Source: Nonomuraea africana
GTDB lineage: Bacteria > Actinomycetota > Actinomycetes > Streptosporangiales > Streptosporangiaceae
Reading direction: 5' to 3'
Assembly: GCF_014873535.1 (NCBI RefSeq)
Contig: NZ_JADBEF010000001.1
Location: forward strand, 8,928,001-8,992,000
Length of the DNA: 64,000 nucleotides
The notes below the pieces were generated by a model that saw only the letters and a list, made by a program, of their open reading frames with translations, had not been told where the DNA came from and made no database searches. Of the stretch, positions 45,964 to 54,165 are shown one piece after another. How positions within the stretch are numbered: position 1 is the stretch's first letter; each line of letters opens with the position of its first letter. Position numbers and translations under genes: made by a program.

Positions 45964-46039
45964 GGCTGTCTCCTCAGTGGTCGTTCTCTCTTGTGACCAC
46001 CAAATTACGCAGACGGGAACGACGGGGAATCTGACGCGC

Positions 46040-46186
46040 TTAGGTACTTTCGCCCTCCGAAGGGAGTTCGCCTGCCTTGCTGAGCCGGTCGTAGATCAGA
46101 CAGATCGCGCCGGACTCGGTGGTCGAAAGGTCGGTGAGCGACCAGGACGTGGCGGGCAGGACGTCGTCGAAGCTGATCGGCGACAT
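46040..46186 (-). CDS. possible small protein (48 aa)
   Basis: 48 codons from an ATG at 46186 to a TAA at 46040, reading ISFDDVLPATSWSLTD, then ESGAICLIYDRLSKAGE. Third positions are almost all G or C in this frame, as in true genes here. Just upstream another frame reads WKDLAEKLPNVADQL, so it may be the end of a frameshifted gene instead. No family is recognised. Confidence 0.35.
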   Translation of the reverse strand: MSPISFDDVLPATSWSLTDLSTTESGAICLIYDRLSKAGELPSEGEST

Positions 46187-46240
46187 TCGGGAGTTTTTCC
46201 GCGAGGTCTTTCCAGGTCAGTTACCAGGAGCGCAGCCTGC

Positions 46241-47005
46241 TCAAGGCTCGCGAGGAAAACGGTCGCTCTCTGTGGCAGGCGCCGACGAAGGTGGCAGGTC
46301 TGCATCGCTGGACGCCAGCAGCCGTCGTAGCGTCGGTGACGACTGCAGGACGTGGGAGAACATCAGGTCGAGTGGGGCGGCGGGATCGGGGGCGGGCCGA
46401 TCGAAATTGCGCGCGTGCCATGCCGCGATCTGCTCGGCGAATCCGGGCAGCCGCGGATCGGTGGGCGGCCAGCCCAGGGCAAAGGACATCGTGCGATACA
46501 GCTCGACGAAGGCCGGATCGTCGAGCGCGGCGTTCTTGGCGGCCAGCCATTGGGGTATGGCATGAGGCGTCTGGGCCGCAGCCATGATCCAGACATCGCG
46601 TTCCAGAAGCACCAGGCTCTCACCGACGCCCAGGGCGCGTTCACGATCGAGCAGCTGCACGACCTCGGCTGGCAGAAACAGCCGATCTCCGGCGGCCAGC
46701 TCGGAGATCCGCTTGCGGCGTTCGCGAAGCTGCTCCATCTTCTCCGCGAGCGAGCGGTCGATCTCGGTGACGGCCTCGGCGAACTGCCCGGGCCCGGCGT
46801 GCAAGAGATCGTCGATGCGGGCGAGCGGGACGCCGGCATCGGCCAGGGTCTTGATCCGGATCAGGTCCACCACGGCGGCGGCGTCGTAGCGGCGGTATCC
46901 GGAGGCGTCTTGCTCGGGTTCGGCCAGCAAGCCGAGATGGTGATAGTGGCGCACCGCGCGCACGGTCACGCCGGCGTGCGCGGCGAGCTGGCCGATGGTG
47001 AGCAC
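46241..47005 (-). CDS. MerR family transcriptional regulator
   Basis: 254 residues. The N-terminal MerR helix-turn-helix (LTIGQLAAHAGVTVRAVRHYHHLGLL) and wing (GYRRYDAAAVVDLIRI) are followed by the dimer coiled coil (DRSLAEKMEQLRERRKRISEL) and a C-terminal ligand domain of about 140 residues with IMAAAQTPHAIPQWLAAKN. The longer C-terminus places it with MerR proteins that sense organic ligands rather than metals. Target genes unknown; it lies between the SnoaL/DUF1330 operon and decayed DNA. Confidence 0.92.
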   Translation of the reverse strand: MLTIGQLAAHAGVTVRAVRHYHHLGLLAEPEQDASGYRRYDAAAVVDLIRIKTLADAGVPLARIDDLLHAGPGQFAEAVTEIDRSLAEKMEQLRERRKRISELAAGDRLFLPAEVVQLLDRERALGVGESLVLLERDVWIMAAAQTPHAIPQWLAAKNAALDDPAFVELYRTMSFALGWPPTDPRLPGFAEQIAAWHARNFDRPAPDPAAPLDLMFSHVLQSSPTLRRLLASSDADLPPSSAPATESDRFPREP

Positions 47006-47047
47006 CCTTACTTCCTTTCCTGCCGCGTGATCGTAGTACGCGAGGCC

Positions 47048-47081
47048 TTCGGGTACGGCTGACGCGCCAGCCGTACCCGAA
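47048..47081. terminator. 14-bp perfect stem-loop
   Basis: TTCGGGTACGGCTG, loop ACGCGC, CAGCCGTACCCGAA. It sits between the stop of the serine-hydrolase remnant (47093) and the start of the MerR gene (47005), both minus strand. It is probably the old terminator of the hydrolase. There is no T-run on the minus strand. Confidence 0.6.
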
Positions 47082-47092
47082 AAGACCTCCGA

Positions 47093-47345
47093 TCACCTCG
47101 TGTCGCACATCAGGTGGTCCATCGCGTCATTGATGAGCTTCTCCACCGGCAGCGCGTTCTCGTTGGGCGCCCACAACGTCGTGAGCACGACCATCCCGCG
47201 GCGGCCGTCCTCGGAGAAGCCGCTGTGCGTGGTGTGACCGGGAGTGTTTCCCGCGTGACCCCAGTAGGTGCCGCACGGCGATCGGAACTGCCCGATTCCC
47301 AGGCGGCAGTTGGACCATCCGGCCGGAATTGAACGATAAGCCTCC
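47093..47345 (-). pseudogene. C-terminal stump of a beta-lactamase-family serine hydrolase
   Basis: About 80 codons are open to a TGA at 47093-47095: SIPAGWSNCRLGIGQF, then CGTYWGHAGNTPGH, ending in DAMDHLMCDTR. This matches the end of secreted serine hydrolases like those at 37.9 and 60.9 kb, including the third active-site motif HAG and the Cys before it. The SxxK and YxN parts are missing. Upstream a 34-codon fragment (47354-47458, starting VARSPLKEPEDRL) is out of context. The gene has been truncated, probably with the decay of the adjacent transposon. Confidence 0.7.
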
Positions 47346-47475
47346 GTCGCAGGTCAGGGGGTTGCGGGGCGAGGCGTCGCCGACAGCGTCTCCACCGAGA
47401 ATACGATCGCCTCGCCGGCCAGTCGGTCCTCGGGCTCCTTCAGCGGACTGCGGGCCACAGCTCACCTTTCGGCCC

Positions 47476-48196
47476 TCAGCGTCGGCTGGCTAAAGAAGCC
47501 AGCAGCTCAACCCGCCTATGTTCTGGGACGATCAGTAGGTGCTGATAACGCCCCGCCCCGGCACGGACCGGGATAACCTCCTGTAGGCGCTCATCCACGT
47601 CCACGCCGAGGTGGTCAACGCCCGGGGGGGCAGCCGGCAACCGGATATCGCGAGCGCTGCCAGGCACTGGGCCGCCCGCAAGCTCTAGTAGTGCTTTGTC
47701 AGGTCGGACGCCCAAGAGGCGCGCGGACTCCGCCCGATGGATCTCCCGCAACGCCTCCAACTGGTCGCGGCCCTTCTGGGGATCGCCGCGATCCGCTTGC
47801 AGGACATCGTCACCACGTCGTCCCGTACCTCGGTCCGCACCGTGCGCGGGGTGACGATCAGCGTGGGCCGCTTGTCCTCATCCAGCACCGTGCGCAGGTC
47901 CGCGACGCCGGTCACTCGCGCCTCACCGCGAAATGCGCGACCTTCCCCGGCGGGACACCCTCCAGCCAGGCCGAAGGACCGAGTGCGTCCTGCTCCTGCG
48001 GGAATGTCGGGCTGATCATCGTGCGTTTGCCGCGGGCCCACTCCTCCTCGCCATCCGACGGAGTGAACACCTCCGCCAGTTCCCCCGCCAACACCGCCCG
48101 CGTGAACCTCGGGTACGCCGTCCGGTCGATGTCACCCGAACCCTCGGAAACCCCCACCAAGCAGCGCGAACTCCGCCGTATTCCGGTGGCACCCAC
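47476..48196 (-). pseudogene. degenerate Tn3-family transposase (DUF4158 type)
   Basis: Pieces of one TnpA lie in order in three frames: the N-terminal DUF4158 block RTAYPRFTRAVLAGELAEVFTP (near 48120), joined by a deletion to DALGPSAWLEGVPPGKVAHF; then, after a frameshift, GEARVTGVADLRTVLDEDKR with EVRDDVVTMSCKRIAAI; then, after another frameshift, KGRDQLEALREIHRAESARL (near 47745). The catalytic DDE part is absent. The order and wording match actinobacterial Tn3 transposases from memory. Terminal inverted repeats were not found. Confidence 0.72.
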
Positions 48197-48263
48197 GCGG
48201 CGGGAACGACGGACCGGGGATTTACTGTGATGAGGGGGACTCCCATCAGGGGCGGAGTGGGCC

Positions 48264-48896
48264 TCACCGTTGGCGTGGCAGCAGACCGCGGTTGTAGGCG
48301 GCGGCCACGGCCGCGGCCCGGTCGGAGACGCCCAGCTTCGTGTAGATGTGCGCCAGGTGGGTCTTCACGGTTGTCTCGCTGATGAACAGCGCGGCGGCTG
48401 CCTCCTTGTTGGTGCAGCCACGCGCGACCAGATCCAGGACCGTCCGTTCGCGTTCGCTCAGGTCGGCCGGAGCGGGCGTGCGGACGCGGTTGAGCACGTG
48501 GGCGGCCACGGCGGGGGACAGCACCGTCTCTCCTACCGCCGCCGCCCGGACGGCGCGGAAGACCTCTTCGCGCGGGGAGTCCTTGAGCAGGTAGCCGATC
48601 GCGCCCGCGGTCAGCGCCGGCAGCACGTCATCGTCACCGGCATAGGTCGTCAGAACCAGCACGCGCGCGGACGGCACCCGTTCCGCCAGCAACCGGATGA
48701 ACTCCGCGCCCTCGAGGCCGGGCATGCGCAGGTCGGTCAGCACCACGTCGGGACGCTCCCGCATCGCCACCGCGAGCCCTCGCTCGCCGTCTTCCGCCTC
48801 GCCCACCACCTCCAGGTCGGCCTGCTCGACGAACATGCCGCGCAGGCCGTCGCGCACCACGGGGTGGTCATCCACGATCACCAGCCGTACGCTCAC
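48264..48896 (-). CDS. LuxR/NarL-type response regulator
   Basis: 210 residues. Receiver with IVDDHPVVRDGL, phosphorylation Asp in VVLTDLRMPGLEG, Thr in VLTTYAG and Lys in LLKDSPREE; C-terminal LuxR domain (LSERERTVLDLVARGCTNKEAAAALFISETTVKTH in pieces: LSERERTVLDLVARG, ETTVKTHLAHIYTKLG). It overlaps the histidine-kinase gene by 4 bp and is the last gene of a DUF418-kinase-regulator operon. Confidence 0.95.
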   Translation of the reverse strand: MSVRLVIVDDHPVVRDGLRGMFVEQADLEVVGEAEDGERGLAVAMRERPDVVLTDLRMPGLEGAEFIRLLAERVPSARVLVLTTYAGDDDVLPALTAGAIGYLLKDSPREEVFRAVRAAAVGETVLSPAVAAHVLNRVRTPAPADLSERERTVLDLVARGCTNKEAAAALFISETTVKTHLAHIYTKLGVSDRAAAVAAAYNRGLLPRQR

Positions 48897-50158
48897 AGCC
48901 CCTCCTGATCAGTCACGGCGGGGATGGCCGGGATCGTCACGCTGATCGCGGTGCCCTGACCGGGAGCCGACTCCACCTCGACGTCGCCGGCCAGCCTGAC
49001 GACCCGCTGCCGCATGGCGGTGAGCCCGAAGCCCGCGCCGCCGGCCTCGGGGGGCGTGAATCCCACGCCGTCGTCCCGGATATCGGCTACCACTACGTCC
49101 TCCATGTACGACAGGGTGACGCCGGTCTTCCGTGCTCCGGCGTGCCTGGCCACGTTGGCCAGCGCCTCCTGGACGGCCCGGTAGACGGCCACCTCGACCT
49201 CGGGGTGCAGGAGCCGGGCGGTGCCGGTGACGGTGAGCGTGGCGGGCGACTCGTTCACCGCGCTCCAACCGGATACCAGCGCCGACAGCGCTTCGGGCAG
49301 CGTCGTTCCCGTCAGCGGCCCGGGGCGCAGGTTGTCCAGGGATCGGCGGACTTCCGACAGGTTCTCCCTGGCCAGGTTCCGCGCGACGGCCAAGCGGCGC
49401 CGTAAGGCCTCGGCGTCGTTCGCGGCCTCCTCGGCCGCCTCGAGCTGGGTGACGATACCAGCCAGGCCCTGGGCGACGGTGTCGTGGATCTCCCTGGCCA
49501 GCCTGCTGCGTTCCCCCGTCACACCGGTCTGGCGGGCGGCGGTCAGCAGCCTGCCCTGCAGTTCGGCGTTCTCCTCACCGAGCTGGGCGAGGCGGAGATT
49601 CGCGCTTTCCAGCGCCTGGTTGGCGCTCTCCAAGGCGCGGTTGGCGGCGTGGCGGCGTTCGATCTCGGCCTCCAGAGCTCTGATGCTCCAGCCGATGAGC
49701 GCTGCCAGCACCGCTCCGGCGAGCGCGGACGCGATCGACCATGGGCGCGCGGTGTCCAGCAGGGCATACGGGCCGCCTACGACGACGACCGCGGTGGCGG
49801 CCACGCCGAGGTAGGCGTACCCGCCAGGAAGTGTCGCGAAGGCCGTGGGGAAGCAGGCGAGCACCAGGAGCCCGTACGCCGGGTGGCGCATGGACAGCAC
49901 CCACGCCATCACAAGGAGGACGGCGAAGTACCCCGCCATCGGCGCCAGCGCCCGCTCCGGCCAGTCCGGGTGTGTCATCACCATCCACCAGTGCCACAGC
50001 GCCACGGCGGCGGCCAGCGCGGTCGTGATGGCCCGGTCGTGCGCCGGCGCCGACGAGTCGGTCACCGTGATCAGGGCCGCCACGACGAGAAGGCACAGCG
50101 GCAGGGCACGCCAGGCCCTCTCCCAGTTCTTCAGCCGTAGCACGTCGCCCTCGCTCAC
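48893..50158 (-). CDS. sensor histidine kinase (HisKA_3 type)
   Basis: 421 residues from the GTG at 50158, which overlaps the stop of the DUF418 gene in a GTGA; a GTG at 50143 is an alternative. About five to six transmembrane helices are followed by a coiled coil with near-repeats ALESANQALESAN, then phosphoacceptor AREIHDTVAQGLAG and GHKL domain (ANVARHAGARKTG; DDGVGFTPP; GAGFGLTAM). Partner regulator downstream with 4-bp overlap. The coupling with a DUF418 membrane protein suggests the three products work together, perhaps with DUF418 as sensor or target. Confidence 0.93.
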   Translation of the reverse strand: MSEGDVLRLKNWERAWRALPLCLLVVAALITVTDSSAPAHDRAITTALAAAVALWHWWMVMTHPDWPERALAPMAGYFAVLLVMAWVLSMRHPAYGLLVLACFPTAFATLPGGYAYLGVAATAVVVVGGPYALLDTARPWSIASALAGAVLAALIGWSIRALEAEIERRHAANRALESANQALESANLRLAQLGEENAELQGRLLTAARQTGVTGERSRLAREIHDTVAQGLAGIVTQLEAAEEAANDAEALRRRLAVARNLARENLSEVRRSLDNLRPGPLTGTTLPEALSALVSGWSAVNESPATLTVTGTARLLHPEVEVAVYRAVQEALANVARHAGARKTGVTLSYMEDVVVADIRDDGVGFTPPEAGGAGFGLTAMRQRVVRLAGDVEVESAPGQGTAISVTIPAIPAVTDQEGL

Positions 50159-51297
50159 CCTCGCGGATAGGTCAGGCGCCGCAGCAGCGTCTCGGCGGGC
50201 CCGCGCATTCCCGCCCTGCGCATGAACTCCGCCACGGCCACCGTCGCGGCCCAGGTGGCGACAGCCAGTCCGACTGTGGCAGCGGATCCCAGTTGCCCGC
50301 CGAGCCCGAGCGTATAAGGGGGCAAAAGCGCCACGAACACCACCGACTGGAGAAGATAGCACGTCATCGAGCGCTTGCCGCAGGCCGAGAGCGCGCTCAC
50401 CACCAGGCCGCGCCGCGCCCCGATGCGCCGCGCGAGCAAGGCGATCAGGGCGGCGTATCCGAGCCCGGCGGCGATGCCCGACACCATGTGGACGGCGTTG
50501 AGCGCCATCACAGCGACGGGCTCGTCCACCCCGAGGAAGCCGGTCGCCGCCAGTGCCAGCGGCAGGCCTCCGAGCGCCCCGGCGATCGGTCCCCACACCG
50601 CTGCCCGCCGTACCAGCCTGTCCGGTACGGCGAGCAGCTCGCGCCGTCCCGCCCAGACGCCCAGGAGCGCGGCGGTGAACACGCCCGTCATCCCGATCGG
50701 GCTTATCAGCCATTCGATCGGCCGCAACGCCAGGGCCGTCAGCGGGTCCTCGACCGCGAGAGACCAGAAGATGGTCCGCTGCTGTGTGCCGTTGGGCGTG
50801 CTGTAGGCGAACGCGGACAGCAGGGCGACGGGGACGAGCCAGGCTCCGGCGAGGACCAGCAGAGTCCGGTCACGCACGCGCAGCAGCCGGCAGAGGGCCA
50901 GCCCGACCAGGCCATAGATCCCGAGCACGTCTCCGGAGAACAGCAGCACGGCGTGGACCGCCCCGAACGCGAGCAGCCAGAGGCTGCGCCGCTTCAGGAC
51001 CCGCCGCCCCTCGGTGTCATCCCGCCGCCGCTTCCAGATCTGCGCCATCCCGTATCCGAACAGCGCCGCGAACATCGGGTAGGCCCGCCCGTCGACGAAC
51101 GTCATGGACAGCGCCGCCGTCACCCGGCCAGGCAGGTCGTGCTCGATGATGTGCTGGCGCAGGCCGTACGGCCGGCCGTACAGGTAGGCGGCGGAGTTGG
51201 CCACGGCGATCAGCGCGAGCATGACCCCTCTGGCGAGGTCGGGGGCGAGCTGGCGCTCGCCTTCCCCGACCGGCCGCGACCCCAGGGTGGCAACCAT
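50155..51297 (-). CDS. DUF418 family membrane protein
   Basis: 380 residues from the ATG at 51297 (GGAGAGAAC upstream). About ten transmembrane helices. DUF418 hallmarks: DLARGVMLALIAVANSAAYLYGRP at the start (given in part), FPMFAALFGYG-like YPMFAALFGYGMAQI, and the C-terminal block GKRSMTCYLLQSVVFVALLP with AEFMRRAGMRGPAETLLRRLTY. Distantly related to acyltransferase-3-like proteins; function unknown. A second DUF418 gene lies at 54166-55290 with the same ending motif (RGPAE.LLRRLT). First gene of a coupled operon with a two-component system. Confidence 0.9.
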   Translation of the reverse strand: MVATLGSRPVGEGERQLAPDLARGVMLALIAVANSAAYLYGRPYGLRQHIIEHDLPGRVTAALSMTFVDGRAYPMFAALFGYGMAQIWKRRRDDTEGRRVLKRRSLWLLAFGAVHAVLLFSGDVLGIYGLVGLALCRLLRVRDRTLLVLAGAWLVPVALLSAFAYSTPNGTQQRTIFWSLAVEDPLTALALRPIEWLISPIGMTGVFTAALLGVWAGRRELLAVPDRLVRRAAVWGPIAGALGGLPLALAATGFLGVDEPVAVMALNAVHMVSGIAAGLGYAALIALLARRIGARRGLVVSALSACGKRSMTCYLLQSVVFVALLPPYTLGLGGQLGSAATVGLAVATWAATVAVAEFMRRAGMRGPAETLLRRLTYPRG

Positions 51298-51871
51298 GTT
51301 CTCTCCTCGGCTCGATGAGTTCTCACCGAGTGTGCGAGGAGGGCCGTGGTCACCGAATCGTGCGACAGTGCGCGAATCCTCGGCAGACGGACGAGGGCCG
51401 CCATCCTCCGTTCGGAGGATGGCGGCCCCGAGCGGACCTCTGAGACCGTGACCTGCTGTGCCCGCCCGTCCTGCAAGCCGCCATGGTGCCGGTGAACACC
51501 CGCATGCTCCTCCGTTGACCTGGAGGGCGGAGGTCCCTCCAGAGGCGGGGACGGCCAGGGGCAGGTTCTGGAACTCGGCGCGCTTCGGGGTGTCCGAGTC
51601 GAGGTAGCGATGGTGCGGACTCCGGACGGACCTCGTCCGCTCGAGTCGCAGGAGCATCTCAAAGCGACCGGCGCCTACGAGATGACGCCCGAGCAACGGG
51701 TCAGGAACTGGTCCGGGGGCGGGACGAGTGCCAGTCGCCCACCCCGCCGGCCGTACCGCGTGCCGATCACAAAGTCCGCCCGGAAATTTCACGGTGGGAT
51801 GTCGAGAACCCGCGTGGCTACGTCCCCGGAGTGAACACGGCCACAATGGCCCGTATCGCACCAAGGAGAAC
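51298..51871. other. 574-bp non-coding gap between divergent genes
   Basis: No gene is supported. It holds the long hairpin at 51395-51428, the promoter regions of the DUF418 operon (minus) and of the YCII gene (plus, with CAAGGAGAAC directly before its start). The rest looks like decayed sequence without codon bias. Confidence 0.45.
51395..51428. promoter_or_regulatory. 15-bp perfect hairpin in the leader of the DUF418 operon
   Basis: GGGCCGCCATCCTCC, loop GTTC, GGAGGATGGCGGCCC. It stands about 98 bp upstream of the DUF418 ATG. On the minus strand the RNA would form the same hairpin in the 5' leader, where it could act as an attenuator, a processing site or the end of a lost upstream gene. 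No T-run follows on either side. Confidence 0.6.
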
Positions 51872-52282
51872 ATGATGGCCAAGTACCTGCTGCTCAAGCA
51901 CTACCGGGGCGCGCCCGCATCTGTCAACGACGTGCCGATGGACCAGTGGACGCCGGAGGAGCTCTCAGCCCACGTGCAGTACATGCGGGACTTCGCCGCT
52001 CGGCTCGAGGGCACCGGCGAGTTCGTCGACAGTCAGGCGCTCTTCCCGGAGGGCGCGTTCGTCCGCTACGACGGCGAGGGGCGGCCGCCGGTCACCGACG
52101 GCCCGTTCGCGGAGACCAAGGACCTGATCGCCGCCTGGATGGTGATCGACGTCGAGACCTACGAATGGGCGCTCGAGCTGGCCGCCGAGTTGTCCGCGGC
52201 TCCGGGCGCGGGTGCCAAGCCGATCCACGAGTGGCTCGAGGTGCGCCCGTTCCTGACCGCGCCCTCGACCGTCACGGAGTGA
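51872..52282 (+). CDS. YCII-related (DGPF-domain) protein
   Basis: 136 residues; two adjacent ATGs at 51872 and 51875 after AAGGAGAAC. The YCII/DGPF ferredoxin-like fold is clear: YLLLKHYRGAP, the conserved DGPFAETKDLIAAWMVIDV block and the C-terminal IHEWLEVRPF. Such genes are usually paired with an ECF sigma factor gene, and the proteins are thought to act with it. Here only a collapsed sigma gene follows, 3 bp downstream, so this gene has lost its usual partner. Confidence 0.93.
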   Translation: MMAKYLLLKHYRGAPASVNDVPMDQWTPEELSAHVQYMRDFAARLEGTGEFVDSQALFPEGAFVRYDGEGRPPVTDGPFAETKDLIAAWMVIDVETYEWALELAAELSAAPGAGAKPIHEWLEVRPFLTAPSTVTE

Positions 52283-52285
52283 AGC

Positions 52286-52405
52286 ATGGTGGACGAGGCC
52301 CTGCTGCGGACCCTCACCCCCACCGTGCAGGACGCCCTGGTCGAGGCCGTGCGCGGGTGGCAGGACGACCCGTCGCGCGATCCCAAGGGTGTCCAGGTGC
52401 AATGA
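52286..52405 (+). pseudogene. collapsed ECF sigma factor gene
   Basis: 39 codons: MVDEALLRTLTPTVQ runs directly into DALVEAVRGWQDDPSRDPKG and ends. In full-length YCII-linked ECF sigma factors the first block is followed by a segment of about 20 residues (region 2.1, of the V..RRGDFAAAEDAVQ type) before the ALV.A...WP.DG.P..P.GWL block. That segment and everything after the DPKG are missing here. So the gene has an internal deletion and a lost 3' part. It is a remnant, not a functional sigma factor. Confidence 0.75.
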
Positions 52406-52479
52406 CCACAGAGGTTGAGAGCACGCCGCCGACCGCGAGCCCCACGACCGCAGCCGAAATAAGCCTATATTTCACTATT

Positions 52480-53226
52480 TCAGGCTCTGTTGAACCTCGC
52501 CCGGGCCCATACGTAACCGATCAGGGCGAGTCCCAGGCACCAGGCGACCGCGACGAGGCCGGTGGTGCCGACCGGCGTGCCCATGAGCAAGCCGCGCAGG
52601 GTCTCGATGATCGGCGTGAAGGGCTGGTACTCGGCGAACCAGCGCACACCGGCCGGCATCGACTCGGGCGGCACGATGGCGCTGCCGAGGAACGGCAGGA
52701 ACTGCAGCGGCAGCGCTGCGTTGCTGGCCGACTCGGCGGTCTTGGTGACCAGCCCGAGCGCCGCGGCCATCCAGGTGAGCCCGAACGTGAGCAACGCCAG
52801 CAGCCCGAGCGCCACCAGCCAGCCGAGCACCCCGGCGGTCGGCCGGAACCCGGTGAGCAGCGCCACCCCGATGAGCAGGACGATGCTGATCATGGTCTGG
52901 ATGACCCCGCCCACGACGTGCCCGGTCAGCACCGAGGCCCGGGAGATCGCCATCGTGCGGAATCGGTTGATGATCCCCTCGGTCATGTCCACACACACGC
53001 CCACGGCGGTCGCCATGGACCCGGACGTGGCCGCCATCAGGATGATCCCCGGTGTGACGTAGTCGACGTAGGCGCCACCGCTCAGCCCGGCCCCGAGCGC
53101 GCCCCCGAAGACGAAGACGAACAGCAGCAGCATCAGGATCGGCATCGCCAGCCCGGAGATCGTCATGCCGGGGTAGCGCAGCGCGTGCAGCAGGTTGCGG
53201 CGCAGCATGGTCACGGAGTCGGTCAT
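52480..53226 (-). CDS. ABC-2 type permease (DrrB-like)
   Basis: 248 residues with about six transmembrane helices. ABC-2 permease features: N-terminal amphipathic start, first helix GLAMPILMLLLFVFVFGGAL, the FRTMAISRASVLTGHVV block that follows the second helix, and the extracytoplasmic LPLQFLPFLGSAIVPPESMP with WFAEYQPFTPIIETLRGLL near the end. It overlaps the ATPase gene by 4 bp (ATGA). Together they form a DrrAB-like exporter for hydrophobic drugs or metabolites; the substrate is unknown. Confidence 0.92.
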   Translation of the reverse strand: MTDSVTMLRRNLLHALRYPGMTISGLAMPILMLLLFVFVFGGALGAGLSGGAYVDYVTPGIILMAATSGSMATAVGVCVDMTEGIINRFRTMAISRASVLTGHVVGGVIQTMISIVLLIGVALLTGFRPTAGVLGWLVALGLLALLTFGLTWMAAALGLVTKTAESASNAALPLQFLPFLGSAIVPPESMPAGVRWFAEYQPFTPIIETLRGLLMGTPVGTTGLVAVAWCLGLALIGYVWARARFNRA

Positions 53227-54152
53227 CGGACTCGGTCCTTGTCTGTGAGGGCGAAGAAGACGTCGTCGAGGTCGGGGGTGTGCACGGACAGCTCGTCGGC
53301 GTCGATCGCGTACTGGTCGAGCCGGTCCAGCAGTGCCCGCAGCGAGCGGGAGCTGCCGTCGCTGGGCACCTGCAGGGCCAGCGCGTCCTCCTCACGCAGC
53401 ACCCGGCGGCCGAAGGTCAGGGCGGCCTTCTCGAAGGCCTCGGGGCTGCTGAAGCGCAGCCGGATGTGCCCGCCCGGCACCAGCCGCTTGAGCTCCTCCG
53501 GCGTGCCCTGCGCGACCAGCTTCCCGCCGTCCAGTACGGCGATGCGGTCGGCGAGCTGGTCGGCCTCCTCCAGGTACTGGGTGGTGAGGAAGACGGTGAC
53601 CCCATGGGCCACCTGGTCGCGGATGAGCTGCCACACGTTGTGGCGGCTGCGCGGGTCGAGCCCGGTGGTGGGCTCGTCCAGGAAGATCAGCCGGGGCTCG
53701 CCGACCAGTGTCATCGCGATGTCCAGCCGCCGGCGGATGCCGCCGGAGTAGCTGGAGGCGGGCTTCTTGGCCGCCTCCACCAGGTCGAAGCGCTCCAGCA
53801 GGTCGTCCGTGCGGCGGCGGCCCTCGGCCCTGCCCAGATGGTGCAGGTCTGCCATGAGGAGCAGGTTCTCGGCGCCGGTGAGCAGCCCGTCCACGGCGGC
53901 GAACTGCCCGGTGACGCCGATCCCGGCGCGGACCGCGTCGGCCTCGGCGACGAGGTCGTGGCCGAGCACCCGCGCCTGGCCGCCGTCAGCGCGCACCAGC
54001 GTGGACAGGATCTGGACGGCGGTGGTCTTGCCCGCGCCGTTCGGCCCGAGCAGGGAGAAGATCGTTCCTTGCGGGACGTCGAGGTCGATGCCGTCGAGCA
54101 CGACCTTCTCGCCGTAGGACTTGCGCAGGCTCGTTGCCTGGATGGCATGCAT
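53223..54152 (-). CDS. ABC transporter ATPase (DrrA-like)
   Basis: 309 residues. Walker A GPNGAGKTT (about residue 36), Q-loop VTGQFAAVDGLLTG, signature YSGGIRRRLDIAMTL, Walker B LIFLDEPTTGLD and switch-His replaced by Gln in LTTQYLEEAD, as is normal in the DrrA branch. The C-terminal extension includes the DELSVHTPDLDDVFFALT block typical of DrrA. Coupled with the permease gene. The 5' part strongly resembles the ATPase stump at 63716 (KVVLDGIDL..QG.IFSLLGPN). Confidence 0.95.
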   Translation of the reverse strand: MHAIQATSLRKSYGEKVVLDGIDLDVPQGTIFSLLGPNGAGKTTAVQILSTLVRADGGQARVLGHDLVAEADAVRAGIGVTGQFAAVDGLLTGAENLLLMADLHHLGRAEGRRRTDDLLERFDLVEAAKKPASSYSGGIRRRLDIAMTLVGEPRLIFLDEPTTGLDPRSRHNVWQLIRDQVAHGVTVFLTTQYLEEADQLADRIAVLDGGKLVAQGTPEELKRLVPGGHIRLRFSSPEAFEKAALTFGRRVLREEDALALQVPSDGSSRSLRALLDRLDQYAIDADELSVHTPDLDDVFFALTDKDRVR

Positions 54153-54165
54153 GATTCCTCGTCTC

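Noticed and set aside
47354..47458. 34-codon minus-strand frame starting VARSPLKEPEDRL with AAAGGTGAGCT upstream
   Set aside because: Codon bias is fair but it ends quickly, has no recognisable domain and lies in decayed DNA; treated as scar sequence.
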